DNA of 64,000 bases from Variovorax boronicumulans. GTDB lineage: Bacteria > Pseudomonadota > Gammaproteobacteria > Burkholderiales > Burkholderiaceae_C. This document shows positions 37,453 through 46,445 of this stretch, piece after piece; position 1 is the stretch's first letter, and every line of letters starts with the position of its first letter. A program made the translations under genes and the position numbers. The stretch is taken from contig NZ_VEDO01000003.1 in assembly GCF_007677875.1 (NCBI RefSeq), positions 372,001-436,000 on the forward strand. Reading direction: 5' to 3'. The notes beneath the pieces are model-generated. The model saw only the letters and a list, made by a program, of their open reading frames with translations. It ran no database searches and was not told where the DNA came from.

Positions 37453-38217
37453 TCAGGGCGTCCGCGTGCCGACCGCGATCGTGCCGACCATTCGGTCGGC
37501 ACTTTGACCCATGACGATCAGTGCCGGCTGACCATCCTCCACGATGACGATAGCGACGCCGCTCGCAGCGAGGTCAGGCTGCGCACACGCAGGGCCAAAG
37601 CGCAGGACCGCATTGAAGACGTTCTTGCCGGACGGGCGCGGCGTCAGGCTACCGGAGAGGGTGCAGCCGGCGAGGCCGGTCCCAGACAAGGTTCCGTCGG
37701 CAGCGACCTGCAAGCGCATGGACTGGTCTGCCGAGGAAGCGAACGCCCAGCTTCCGGTGACGTTCGCAAGGTTGGCCGGCGTGTCGTAGCGGTAGCCTTG
37801 CGTCGGCCTGCTGGCCGTGAACGGGACCACGTTCTGGCCGAACACGTATTGGCCTTGCAGGGTGCCCGCGGAAGCACTATAGCTGGCCGAAACGCTGCCT
37901 ACAGAAGGGGGCGCCGTCCCATAGTCCAGCACGTCGCTGGCGGTATAGGAACCACCGCGGGAGGTTCCGCGCGCCTGCAGGAAGCCGGCGCCGCCCGTAA
38001 AGCTGTAGAGCGCCCACGACTCGCCGTTCTCCAGCACGATCGATGCGTATTGTCCTGTCACGGCAGCACCCAGACTGCCCTCGTAGACGCCCTCCGCGGT
38101 GACGGCGACTTCGTTGTCCGCGTCCCCGTCGCCTCCGCCGCCGCCGCATGCGGAAAGGGCAGCGGTAGCAGCCACCGTCAAGAAGAGTGTGCAGAACCGG
38201 GGGCGGAGCAAAACCAT
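37453..38217 (-). CDS. Hypothetical lipoprotein
   Basis: The 254-residue product has a lipoprotein signal (LTVAATAALSAC, then five Gly) and a beta-rich, Gly/Ser/Thr-rich body in repeating strands (EGVYEGSLGAAVTGQYASIVLENGESWALYSF; TGSWAFASSADQSMRLQVAADG), suggesting a small beta-sandwich or barrel. No family is recognised. The local GC content looks lower than in its neighbours, which could mean later acquisition. The stop codon lies in the loop of a 9-bp hairpin (37442-37466). ATG at 38217 is chosen for the signal peptide; 38265 is an alternative. Confidence 0.65.
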   Translation of the reverse strand: MVLLRPRFCTLFLTVAATAALSACGGGGGDGDADNEVAVTAEGVYEGSLGAAVTGQYASIVLENGESWALYSFTGGAGFLQARGTSRGGSYTASDVLDYGTAPPSVGSVSASYSASAGTLQGQYVFGQNVVPFTASRPTQGYRYDTPANLANVTGSWAFASSADQSMRLQVAADGTLSGTGLAGCTLSGSLTPRPSGKNVFNAVLRFGPACAQPDLAASGVAIVIVEDGQPALIVMGQSADRMVGTIAVGTRTP

Positions 38218-38409
38218 GAGATCTTTCGAATGGGAAGGATTGGGTACCAAAACGGCTTTTTGCATACGCCGTCGGCGGGCGAGTTTACGTTCGGTTTCAA
38301 ATAGCCCGGTCGCCGCCATGTCCCGGCATCCGCTGTTCTGTGGAAGAGCGCTTCCTCACCTCTTGCAAGCTGCGACCAACGGCCGCAGGCCCCGGTGCGA
38401 GGCGGCCGG

Positions 38410-38415
38410 CACAAT
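38410..38415 (+). promoter_or_regulatory. -10-like hexamer before modE
   Basis: CACAAT ends eight bases before the modE-like ATG. The 206-base gap to the divergent lipoprotein holds no other element I can identify. Confidence 0.35.
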
Positions 38416-38423
38416 GTACGGCC

Positions 38424-38771
38424 ATGAAATCCAAAGTGCAGTTCCGCCTGCGCATCTACCGCGACGACAGCATCGCCATCGGCCCCGGCAAGGTGGCGCT
38501 GCTGGAGGCGGTGGCCGAAACCGGCTCCATCTCGGCGGCGGCGCGCCACCTCGGCATGTCCTACCGCCGGGCCTGGGTGCTCATTGCCGAGACCAACAAG
38601 GCCCTGGCCACCCCGGCCGTCAACACCGCGGCCGGCGGCGCGCACGGGGGTGGTACGGCACTGACCGAGGTTGGCATCGAACTGGTCGCGCGCTACCGCG
38701 CCATCGAAAACACCGCACGCCTCGCCGCTGCGGCCGACATCGCAGCGCTGAATCGGCTGCTCGCACCCTAG
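38424..38771 (+). CDS. modE: ModE-like winged-helix regulator lacking the molybdate-binding domain
   Basis: The 115-residue protein matches only the N-terminal DNA-binding domain of ModE: IGPGKVALLEAVAETGSISAAARHLGMSYRRAWVLI, the LysR-like helix-turn-helix. The C-terminal MOP (molbindin) domains of classical ModE are absent, so it may sense no molybdate itself or use a partner. It is first of modE-modB-modC, 57 bases before modB. A glycine-rich stretch (TAAGGAHGGG) lies in the wing region. Confidence 0.85.
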   Translation: MKSKVQFRLRIYRDDSIAIGPGKVALLEAVAETGSISAAARHLGMSYRRAWVLIAETNKALATPAVNTAAGGAHGGGTALTEVGIELVARYRAIENTARLAAAADIAALNRLLAP

Positions 38772-38828
38772 GAGCAACGCTGGCGGCGCGGGGTGGGAAG
38801 GCTGTGCCAGAATCCTCGCTGTATCTTC

Positions 38829-39512
38829 ATGGACACGACGCGCGCGCTCCTGGCCGGCATGGACTGGCACCCCCTGTTCCTGTCGCTGCAGGTCGCGGCC
38901 TGGGCCACGGCCGTGGCGCTGGTGTTGGGCGTGGCGCTGGGCTGGCTGGTGGGGCGATGCCGCTTTCCAGGCCGCCAGCTGCTCGAAGCCGCCTGCATGC
39001 TGCCCATGGTGCTGCCGCCCACCGTGGTCGGCTACGGCATCCTCGTGTTGGCAGGGCGGCGCAGCCCGCTCGGAGCCTGGCTGCGAGAGCATTTCGACTA
39101 CACCATCATCTTCAGCTGGCATGGTGCTGTGGTCGCCTCAGCCATCGTGGCGCTGCCGCTGGTGCTCAAGTCGGCCAGCGCGGCGTTCGCAGGCGTGGAC
39201 CGCTCGCTCGAGGCGGCCGCCGCCACGCTGCGCCAGTCGCCGTTGTCGGTGTTCCTGCGCGTCACGCTGCCGCTGGCCTGGCCGGGCATTCTGGCGGGCA
39301 CGCTGCTCGCCTACGCCCGCGCGATGGGCGAGTTCGGCGCCTCGCTGATGGTGGCCGGCTCCATCCCGCAACAGACGCAGACGCTGTCCATGGCCATCTA
39401 CGACGCCAGCCAGGCCGGGCAGGACGAGCTTGCGCTGGTGCTGGTCGTCATCACCTCGCTGCTGTCCATGGCTGTGCTTCTTCTGTCCAACCGCCTGCTG
39501 GCACCGCGCTGA
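38829..39512 (+). CDS. modB: Molybdate-type ABC transporter permease ModB
   Basis: The 227-residue polytopic membrane protein has five predicted helices and the permease EAA-loop region AAATLRQSPLSVFLRVTLPLAWPG, and the ModB stretch ARAMGEFGASLMVAGSIP. It forms the transmembrane channel with ModC. The ATG at 38829 is used; an in-frame start 12 codons upstream would add non-conserved residues. modC follows two bases after the stop. Confidence 0.92.
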   Translation: MDTTRALLAGMDWHPLFLSLQVAAWATAVALVLGVALGWLVGRCRFPGRQLLEAACMLPMVLPPTVVGYGILVLAGRRSPLGAWLREHFDYTIIFSWHGAVVASAIVALPLVLKSASAAFAGVDRSLEAAAATLRQSPLSVFLRVTLPLAWPGILAGTLLAYARAMGEFGASLMVAGSIPQQTQTLSMAIYDASQAGQDELALVLVVITSLLSMAVLLLSNRLLAPR

Positions 39513-39514
39513 CC

Positions 39515-40303
39515 ATGGCCGCGCGCATCGACGTCGATCTGCAGCTGAGCGTGGCCGACGGCCGGCGCAGCTTCGCACTGTCGGCGACATTCGCCTCCGA
39601 CGCCGGCTTCGTGGCGCTGTACGGGCCGTCGGGCTCGGGCAAGTCGCTCACGCTGCAGGCCATGGCGGGCCTGCTGCGGCCGGCCGCCGGCCATGTGCGC
39701 GTGGCCGGCCGCACGCTGTTCGATGCGGCCACCGGTGTGGACCTGCCACCGGCTGCACGCCGCATCGGCTACCTGTTCCAAGACTACGCGCTGTTTCCGC
39801 ACCTCACGGTGCGCCAGAACATCGGCTTCGGCCTGACCTCCTGGCGCCGCCGACGACTGGCACCGGTGCAGCAGCAGCGCATCGACATGCTGTTGCACGA
39901 TTTCGGCCTGTCCGCCATGGCCGAAAGCCGCCCGCAAACCTTGTCGGGAGGCCAGCGCCAGCGCGTGGCGCTGGCCCGCGCACTGGCCTGCGAGCCCCAG
40001 TTGCTGCTGCTGGACGAACCCTTCGCGGCACTGAATCCCCTGCTACGCGAGGAGCTGCGCGCCGGACTCGCGGCGGCCTGCCGGCAGGCCGGCATCCCGG
40101 CGCTGATGATCACGCACGATGTGGACGATGCGCTGGCGCTGGCCGACGAGGCCTTCGTCTACGAGGAAGGGCGCATCGTCCGCCGCGTGGATCTGCGCGC
40201 CGGCGTGCAGCAGGACCTGCGGCGCGAAGCCTTGACCGGCGCGCCCGTTCCCACCGGGACGCCCCTGCGCGCCAGGTTGCAGCGCATGCTGCGGGGCGGC
40301 TGA
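39515..40303 (+). CDS. modC: Molybdate-type ABC transporter ATPase ModC (short form)
   Basis: The 262-residue ATPase has Walker A GPSGSGKS, Q-loop YLFQDYALFPHLTV, signature LSGGQRQR, Walker B LLLLDEPFAALNP and H-loop ITHD. It lacks the C-terminal TOBE/molybdate-binding domain present in E. coli ModC (about 350 residues). It energises uptake through ModB. No modA binding-protein gene is found between or beside these genes. Its stop is one base from the convergent BPSS1780-family gene's stop. Confidence 0.9.
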   Translation: MAARIDVDLQLSVADGRRSFALSATFASDAGFVALYGPSGSGKSLTLQAMAGLLRPAAGHVRVAGRTLFDAATGVDLPPAARRIGYLFQDYALFPHLTVRQNIGFGLTSWRRRRLAPVQQQRIDMLLHDFGLSAMAESRPQTLSGGQRQRVALARALACEPQLLLLDEPFAALNPLLREELRAGLAAACRQAGIPALMITHDVDDALALADEAFVYEEGRIVRRVDLRAGVQQDLRREALTGAPVPTGTPLRARLQRMLRGG

Positions 40304-40304
40304 A

Positions 40305-41075
40305 TCAGGCCTGGTGGGGCAGCGCCGGCGTTTCGCTTTCCACGAAGCAGTCGCGGAAGCTGAAGTAGATCGACGTCGACATCATCGCCGCCATCAGGAA
40401 GGCGAAGGGCATCATGACCATGCTGGCCGCCTCGGCGCTGCCGACCAGCGAAGCGAAGATCGCGATGACCATGCCCATGGCCATCACGAGGCCGGCCCAG
40501 GCGAGGCCATAGAGCAGGAAGGCGCGCGCATTGCGCAGGCAGGCCACGATGCTGAAAAACAGGCTCTTCGCTGGCGTGATGCCGTGCCAGTGCACGAGCG
40601 CGGGCGCGTGCCAGAACATCAGAAAGATCGGCAGGTGCAGCAGCAGCGTGAGCAGCACGGCGCCGCTGACCTGCTGGCTCGCCGGGGTCCCGGCCGGTGC
40701 CGGTGCCTCGGGCGTGGGCAGCAAGGCCGATACCAGCAGCGAGACCAGCGTGGACAGCACCGCATAGACCAGCCCCAGCGCCAGCATGGCCTTCATGCGC
40801 TGCTGGCCGGCGCGGAACGCGCTGGCCAGCACCGTGGGCATCGGGAAGCGTCCCTGCGCTGCCTCGCGCGTGGCGGCCATGAGCCCCAGCGTACTGGCGG
40901 GCACCAGCACGCCCGCCAGCAGCACGCCGATGCCCGGCAACTGCGAGACGATCAGCATGACCGCCATGTACATGAAGAACAGGCCGACCAGGGCCAGCGG
41001 CTGGCGGAAAAAGGTCTGGATGCCCTCGCGCACCCATTGGACGCCGGTGCGGGCGGGGACGATGTTAAGGTTCAT
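40305..41075 (-). CDS. BPSS1780-family membrane protein
   Basis: The 256-residue inner-membrane protein has about six hydrophobic segments and the family opening NIVPARTGVQWVREGIQTFFRQPLALVGLFFMY. Function is unknown. It is convergent with modC; the 84 bases upstream contain the second copy of the dispersed palindromic repeat, and thrB lies beyond. Confidence 0.85.
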   Translation of the reverse strand: MNLNIVPARTGVQWVREGIQTFFRQPLALVGLFFMYMAVMLIVSQLPGIGVLLAGVLVPASTLGLMAATREAAQGRFPMPTVLASAFRAGQQRMKAMLALGLVYAVLSTLVSLLVSALLPTPEAPAPAGTPASQQVSGAVLLTLLLHLPIFLMFWHAPALVHWHGITPAKSLFFSIVACLRNARAFLLYGLAWAGLVMAMGMVIAIFASLVGSAEAASMVMMPFAFLMAAMMSTSIYFSFRDCFVESETPALPHQA

Positions 41076-41108
41076 GTCAGTGCCGCCCGGCCGCCCGAAG
41101 GCACTGAC

Positions 41109-41129
41109 GCGCCCCCTCGGGGGGCAGCG
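41109..41129. repeat. Dispersed 21-bp intergenic element, copy 2
   Basis: The reverse complement is identical to 1028-1048. It lies between thrB and the BPSS1780 gene, again within a run of same-strand genes. The adjoining TACGCGAAGCGATG resembles the GCTTCGCTTG flank of copy 1, so the family unit is longer than 21 bases. Confidence 0.6.
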
Positions 41130-41159
41130 ATACGCGAAGCGATGAGCGTGGGGGCTGGT

Positions 41160-42131
41160 TCATGCGAAGGCGGGCGCGAAGCGCGTCGCGCGGGCACGCA
41201 GCACGCGCTCGAAATGGCCGGGGTCGTGCGGGGTCAGCAGGGCAGCTTCGCGCGGCAGGTGGAAATCCCACAGCCGCGAGATCCAGAAGCGCAGCGCGCC
41301 GGCCCGCAGCATGGCGGGCAGCAGTTCGCGCTCGGGGCCGGTCAGCGCACGCTCTGCGCCATAGGCGTCGAGGAACGCCGCCTGCCGTTCGTCATCGGCC
41401 TGGCCGTCCGCCAGCGTGATGCACCAGTCGTTCAGGCAAACGGCGATGTCGAACAGCCATGTGTCCACACCCGCGAAGTAAAAGTCGAAGAAGCCGGTCA
41501 GCACCGGGGTCCGGCCCGGCACCTGCTCGAACATCACGTTGTCGCGAAACAGGTCGGCGTGCACCGGCCCGCGCGGCAAGGCCACGTAGGCGGCCGACGC
41601 CGCCACATGGTTCTGGTAGGCCAGCTCGCCTTGCAGCAGCGCGGCCTGTTCGGGCTCCAGGTAGGGCAGGACCACGGGCGCGGTCTCGTTCCACCAGGGC
41701 AGGCCGCGCAGGTTGGGCTGGTGCCGGTCGTAGTCGCGGCCGGCCAGGTGCATGCGCGCCAGCATCGCGCCCACGGCGGCGCAATGGGCCGGGCCCGGCG
41801 CCAGCTCGCTCGCACCGCGCAGCCGGTTGACCAATGCGGCGGGCTTGCCGTTCACGCGGTGCAGGATGGCGCCCTCGGCATCGGCCGCAGGGTCCGGCAC
41901 CGGAATGCCGCGGCGCGCCAAGTGCTGCATCAGGTGCAGGTAGAAGGGCAACTGCGCGAACGACAGGCGCTCGAACAGCGTCAGCACATGCTGGCCGCGT
42001 TCGCTGTCAACGAAGTAGTTGGTGTTTTCGATGCCGCCCTGGATGCCGCGCAGACCGCGCAGCGCGCCCAGCCCCAGGGTGTTCAGCAGGGCCTGGGCAT
42101 CGTGCTCTGTGACCTCGGTGAAGACTGCCAC
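41160..42131 (-). CDS. thrB: Homoserine kinase, choline-kinase-like type (ThrB)
   Basis: The 323-residue protein matches the pseudomonad/betaproteobacterial ThrB, unrelated to the E. coli GHMP enzyme. The N-terminus AVFTEVTEHDAQALLNTLGLG, GGIENTNYFVD, the Brenner motif VHADLFRDNVMFE and FFDFYFAGVDTWLFDIAV are kinase signatures. It phosphorylates homoserine in threonine synthesis. A GTG at 42131 is chosen because MAVFTEV is the family start. It follows the DUF2782 gene by four bases. Confidence 0.93.
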   Translation of the reverse strand: MAVFTEVTEHDAQALLNTLGLGALRGLRGIQGGIENTNYFVDSERGQHVLTLFERLSFAQLPFYLHLMQHLARRGIPVPDPAADAEGAILHRVNGKPAALVNRLRGASELAPGPAHCAAVGAMLARMHLAGRDYDRHQPNLRGLPWWNETAPVVLPYLEPEQAALLQGELAYQNHVAASAAYVALPRGPVHADLFRDNVMFEQVPGRTPVLTGFFDFYFAGVDTWLFDIAVCLNDWCITLADGQADDERQAAFLDAYGAERALTGPERELLPAMLRAGALRFWISRLWDFHLPREAALLTPHDPGHFERVLRARATRFAPAFA

Positions 42132-42135
42132 GATC

Positions 42136-42474
42136 TCAGAAACCGAGCACTTTCCACACGCGCTGCCCGGCATTGCCCTGGGCGTTGTCGCGTTCGTTGC
42201 CGGGCCGCACGCGCGCGCCGTTGTGCGGCACGATCTCGTAGGCTGGCATGGCGCTGTTGAGCGGCTGCACGGTGATGCTTTGCGGTTCGCCGCCGTAGCG
42301 CAGCTCATCGATGCGGGCACCCTTGTCCTCGATGCGGATGTGCTCGATCCGCTTGTCGGTGCCGGGCTGGCCCGGGTTGTCAGCCACCAGCGGCGGCGGG
42401 GCCGCGGCCGGGGCCTGGCCGAAGGCCGAAGCCGTGGCCGCCAGGCTGAAACAGAGGAGGGCGAATGCGCGCAT
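42136..42474 (-). CDS. DUF2782 family secreted protein
   Basis: The 112-residue protein has a signal peptide (MRAFALLCFSLAATASAFG) and the DUF2782 core (IEHIRIEDKGARIDELRYGGEPQSITVQP ... GQRVWKVLGF). Function is unknown; it habitually accompanies thrB and polA. ATG 42474 is preferred to 42483 because the latter ATG is part of the TACAAT hexamer that sits seven bases before 42474. Confidence 0.85.
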   Translation of the reverse strand: MRAFALLCFSLAATASAFGQAPAAAPPPLVADNPGQPGTDKRIEHIRIEDKGARIDELRYGGEPQSITVQPLNSAMPAYEIVPHNGARVRPGNERDNAQGNAGQRVWKVLGF

Positions 42475-42481
42475 GGACGGC

Positions 42482-42522
42482 ATTGTAGGTGGCCGCAACG
42501 CCCTGGGCACCGAAGGCACAAT
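42482..42522. promoter_or_regulatory. Divergent start-proximal -10 elements for DUF2782-thrB and polA
   Basis: Minus strand TACAAT (42482-42487) lies seven bases before the DUF2782 ATG. Plus strand CACAAT (42517-42522) lies six bases before the polA ATG. Neither gene has a ribosome binding site, so both may give leaderless transcripts. -35 matches are poor. Confidence 0.45.
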
Positions 42523-42528
42523 GCCCCG

Positions 42529-45330
42529 ATGAGCGACACGAATACCCTGCTGCTGGTCGACGGTTCCAGCTATCTGTACCGGGCCTACCACGCGCTGCCG
42601 GACCTGCGCGGCCCCGACCAGTTCCCGACCGGCGCGCTCCATGGCATGGTCGCCATGCTGACCAAGCTGCGGGCGCAGTTTCCGTCCGCCCATGCGGTGT
42701 GCGTGTTCGACGCGCCGGGCAAGACCTTCCGCGACGATTGGTACCCTGAATACAAGGCCAACCGCGCCGCCATGCCCGAGCCGCTGGTGCAGCAGATCGG
42801 TCCCATCCATGAGGTCGTGCGCCTGCTCGGCTGGCCGGTGCTGTCGATCGCCGGCATCGAGGCCGACGACGTGATCGGCACGCTGGCACGCGCCATGGCA
42901 GCGCGCGGCGGCAAGGTCGTCGTGTCGACCGGCGACAAGGACATGGCGCAACTCGTCGACGACCACGTCACGCTGATCAACACCATGAGCAACGAGACGC
43001 TGGACCCGCCCGGCGTGCTGGCCAAGTTCGGCGTGCCGCCCGAGCGCATCGTGGACTACCTCTCCCTGGTCGGCGACACCGTGGACAACGTGCCCGGCGT
43101 GGACAAGGTCGGCCCCAAGACCGCCGTGAAGTGGCTGACTGAACACGGCTCGCTGGACGGCGTGATGGCTGCGGCGGGTGCCATCAAGGGCGTGGCCGGC
43201 GAGAACCTGCGCAAGGCGCTGGACTGGCTGCCCATGGGCCGCAAGCTCGTGACCATCCGCACCGATTGCGACCTGGCCGAGCATGTGGCTGGCTGGCCGG
43301 CCGAGGCCGCCTTCGAGGCGCTCAGGTTCGCCGAGCCCGATCCGGCGCAACTGCTGGACTTCTACACGCGCTACGGCTTCAAGACCTTCCGGCGGGAGCT
43401 GGAAGCGCGCATGGCCGCGACCACGCCGCCGGCCACGCCGGACGAGCCCTTCGCAGAAGGCCCCGGCGCGGCGGCCGAGCCCGCGGCCGAAGTCTGCGCG
43501 CCGACGCCGCCCGCCGGCGACTACCAGACCATCGCCAGCTGGGAGCAACTGGACGCCTGGATCGCCCGGCTGCGCAGTGCGCCGCTGGCCGCGCTGGACA
43601 CCGAGACTGATTCGCTGGACCCGATGCGCGCGCGCATCGTCGGCATCTCCTTAGCGCTGCAGCCGCGCGAGGCGGCCTACATCCCGCTCGCCCACAACTA
43701 TGCCGACGCGCCCGACCAGCTGCCGCTGGACGCGGTGCTGGACAAGCTCAAGCCCTGGCTGGAGGACGAAGCCGCCGGCAAGATGGGCCAGAACATCAAG
43801 TACGACAGCCACGTGTTCGCCAACCACGGCATCACGGTGCGCGGCTGGCAGCACGACACCTTGCTGCAGAGCTACGTGATCGAGGCGCACAAGCCGCACA
43901 GCCTTGAAAGCCTCGCGGACCGCCACCTGGGCCGCAAGGGCCTGTCCTACGAGGACATCTGCGGCAAGGGCGCCAAGCAGATCCCGTTCGCCCAGGTCGA
44001 CGTGCAGACCGCCACCACCTACTCGGGCGAAGACAGCGAGATGGTGCTGGACGTGCACCGCGTGCTGTGGCCCGAGCTCCAGGCCGAGCCCGCCGCCGCG
44101 CCGAGCCGGCGCTATGTCTACGAGCAGATCGAGATGCCGACCAGCGCCGTGCTGCAACGCGTGGAGCGCCATGGCGTGCTGGTCGATGCGGCCGTGCTGC
44201 AAAAACAGAGCCAGGCCCTGGCCGAACGCATGGTGGCACTCGAGCAGGAGGCCTACGACCTGGCGGGCCAGCCCTTCAACATGGGCAGTCCCAAGCAGAT
44301 CGGCGAGATCCTGTTCAACAAGCTCGGCATCCCGGTGCAGAAGAAGACCGCCACGGGCGCACCGTCCACCGACGAGGAGGTGCTAGAGAAGCTGGCGGCT
44401 GACTACCCGCTGCCGGCGCGGCTGCTCGAACACCGCGGCCTGTCCAAACTCAAGAGCACCTACACCGACAAGTTGCCGCTCATGGTCAACCCGATCACGG
44501 GCCGGGTGCACACCAACTACGCGCAGGCCGTGGCCGTGACGGGCCGGCTCTCCAGCAACGAGCCCAACCTGCAGAACATTCCGATCCGCACGCCCGAGGG
44601 CCGGCGCGTGCGCGAGGCCTTCATCGCGCCGCCCGGCCACCAGATCGCCAGCGCCGACTACTCGCAGATCGAGTTGCGCATCATGGCCCACATCAGCGAG
44701 GACCCTGGCCTGCTGGCCGCCTTCGCCGAAGGCCGCGACGTGCACCGTGCCACCGCGGCCGAGGTCTTCGGCGTGGCAGTGGACGAGGTCAGCAGCGAAC
44801 AGCGCCGCTACGCCAAGGTCATCAACTTCGGCCTGATCTACGGCATGGGCGCCTTCGGCCTTGCCAGCAACCTCAACATCGACCAGAAGGCCGCCAAGAA
44901 CTACATCGACCGCTATTTCGACCGCTTCGCCGGCGTCAAGCGCTACATGGACCAAACCCGCGCCCAAGCAGCGGCCCAGGGCTATGTGGAGACGCTGTTC
45001 GGCCGGCGCATCGTGCTGCCCGAGATCCAGGGCGGCAGCGGCCCGCGCCGCGCCGCGGCCGAGCGCCAAGCCATCAATGCGCCCATGCAGGGCACGGCGG
45101 CCGACCTCATCAAGCTGGCCATGATCGCCGTGCAGGCCGAGCTCGACCGCCAGGCCAAGTCCACGCGCATCGTGATGCAGGTGCACGACGAACTGGTGTT
45201 CGAGCTGCCCGAGGAGGAGGCCGACTGGGTGCGCACCGAGGTGCCGCGGCTCATGGCCGGCGTCGCCAGCCTCAAGGTGCCGCTGCTGGCCGAGGTCGGC
45301 TTCGGCGCGAATTGGGACCAGGCGCACTGA
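42529..45330 (+). CDS. polA: DNA polymerase I
   Basis: The 933-residue enzyme has an N-terminal 5' nuclease (VDGSSYLYRAYHALP, FDAPGKTFRDDWYPEYKANR, EADDVIGTLA), a 3'-5' exonuclease with its catalytic D-x-E present (LAALDTETDSLDP) and YDSHVFANHG, and the polymerase domain (SADYSQIELRIMAHIS, AKVINFGLIYGMGAFG, MQVHDELVFE). The proofreading residues appear intact, as in E. coli PolA. It fills gaps in repair and removes Okazaki primers. The ATG at 42529 gives the family N-terminus MSDTNTLLLVDGSS. Confidence 0.98.
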   Translation: MSDTNTLLLVDGSSYLYRAYHALPDLRGPDQFPTGALHGMVAMLTKLRAQFPSAHAVCVFDAPGKTFRDDWYPEYKANRAAMPEPLVQQIGPIHEVVRLLGWPVLSIAGIEADDVIGTLARAMAARGGKVVVSTGDKDMAQLVDDHVTLINTMSNETLDPPGVLAKFGVPPERIVDYLSLVGDTVDNVPGVDKVGPKTAVKWLTEHGSLDGVMAAAGAIKGVAGENLRKALDWLPMGRKLVTIRTDCDLAEHVAGWPAEAAFEALRFAEPDPAQLLDFYTRYGFKTFRRELEARMAATTPPATPDEPFAEGPGAAAEPAAEVCAPTPPAGDYQTIASWEQLDAWIARLRSAPLAALDTETDSLDPMRARIVGISLALQPREAAYIPLAHNYADAPDQLPLDAVLDKLKPWLEDEAAGKMGQNIKYDSHVFANHGITVRGWQHDTLLQSYVIEAHKPHSLESLADRHLGRKGLSYEDICGKGAKQIPFAQVDVQTATTYSGEDSEMVLDVHRVLWPELQAEPAAAPSRRYVYEQIEMPTSAVLQRVERHGVLVDAAVLQKQSQALAERMVALEQEAYDLAGQPFNMGSPKQIGEILFNKLGIPVQKKTATGAPSTDEEVLEKLAADYPLPARLLEHRGLSKLKSTYTDKLPLMVNPITGRVHTNYAQAVAVTGRLSSNEPNLQNIPIRTPEGRRVREAFIAPPGHQIASADYSQIELRIMAHISEDPGLLAAFAEGRDVHRATAAEVFGVAVDEVSSEQRRYAKVINFGLIYGMGAFGLASNLNIDQKAAKNYIDRYFDRFAGVKRYMDQTRAQAAAQGYVETLFGRRIVLPEIQGGSGPRRAAAERQAINAPMQGTAADLIKLAMIAVQAELDRQAKSTRIVMQVHDELVFELPEEEADWVRTEVPRLMAGVASLKVPLLAEVGFGANWDQAH

Positions 45331-45481
45331 GGCCAGGGCTTCGGCGGGTCCTGGCTGCCACCGCGGCCTGCGCCTACGGACGCCTTCGCAACCGGACGAC
45401 GCCGGTGGAACGGCCGCAGCCTGAGCATGTCGGCATGTCCCGCAACGGGACCTTGTTCAACCTGAGCGAAGGAGCACGACC

Positions 45482-46435
45482 ATGGCAGCAGCCGACGAGC
45501 GCAATCTGCGCGATCAACGCAATCTGGACCCCATCACCGAAGCACCCGGCGCGCACCCTGTCGGCACCGGCGTCGGCGCCGCGAGCGGCGGCGTGGCCGG
45601 CGCGGCCATCGGCGCCGTCGGCGGCCCGGTCGGCGCAGCCGTCGGCCTGGTGGCCGGCGCACTGGTCGGCGGACTGGCCGGCAAGGCCACGGCCGAGCGC
45701 ATCAATCCCACGGTCGAAGAGGCCTACTGGCGCGAGAGCTACACGCGCGAGCCGTACTACGAAGCTGGCCGCAGCTTCGACGACTACGGACCTGCCTACG
45801 CCTATGGATGGGGCGCAACCACCACGTACCCGGCCGATTCGTTCGAGGCCGCCGAACCTGCGCTGGCCCGCGACTGGGAAAGCCGGCGTGGCAACTCGTC
45901 GCTGGATTGGCAGCAAGCTCGCCCGGCCACGCGCGCGGCCTGGGACCGCGTGCAGACGCAGACGGCGACCACGGGCGAGTTCGACCGCGATGACGTGCTG
46001 GAGACTTTGGACGACCTGCTCAAGACCTGCCGCGACGGCGAGAAGGGCTTCCGTGAGGCGGCCGAGCACACCCGCACCGAGAGCCTGGCCACGCTGCTGC
46101 GTGATCGCGCCCAGACCTGCGCGCGCGGTGCCGAGGAGATCGTCGCCGCGATCGGCCGCCTGGGCGGCGAAGCGAACGATCGTGGCAGCGCCACTGGCGC
46201 GCTGCACCGCGGCTGGGTCAGCGCGCGCGGCAGTGTCGGCGCATTGAGCGACTTGGACATGCTGGAGGAATGTGAGCGCGGCGAAGACGCGGCGCTGGCC
46301 CGTTACCGCAAGGCGCTGCAGCAGCCCCTGCCGGCCGATGTGCGCGCACTGGTGGAGCAGCAGATGGCCGGTGCCCAGCGCAACCACGACGAGATCAAGC
46401 GCCTGCGCGACATCGAACGCGCCCGCAAGACCTGA
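45482..46435 (+). CDS. Glycine-zipper and DUF2383 (PA2169-like) protein
   Basis: The 317-residue protein combines a Gly/Ala-rich glycine-zipper segment (residues about 30-70, GAASGGVAGAAIGAVGGPVGAAVG), a Tyr-rich linker (EAYWRESYTREPYYEAGRSFDDYGPAYAYGWG) and a C-terminal PA2169/DUF2383 four-helix bundle with ferritin-like fold (DVLETLDDLLKTCRDGEKGFREAAEHT). It may be a stress-related membrane-associated protein; the function is unknown. AAGGAG precedes the ATG by about eight bases. The 150-base gap after polA has a weak GTCCC/GGGAC hairpin. Confidence 0.75.
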   Translation: MAAADERNLRDQRNLDPITEAPGAHPVGTGVGAASGGVAGAAIGAVGGPVGAAVGLVAGALVGGLAGKATAERINPTVEEAYWRESYTREPYYEAGRSFDDYGPAYAYGWGATTTYPADSFEAAEPALARDWESRRGNSSLDWQQARPATRAAWDRVQTQTATTGEFDRDDVLETLDDLLKTCRDGEKGFREAAEHTRTESLATLLRDRAQTCARGAEEIVAAIGRLGGEANDRGSATGALHRGWVSARGSVGALSDLDMLEECERGEDAALARYRKALQQPLPADVRALVEQQMAGAQRNHDEIKRLRDIERARKT

Positions 46436-46445
46436 TCGGCAGCGC

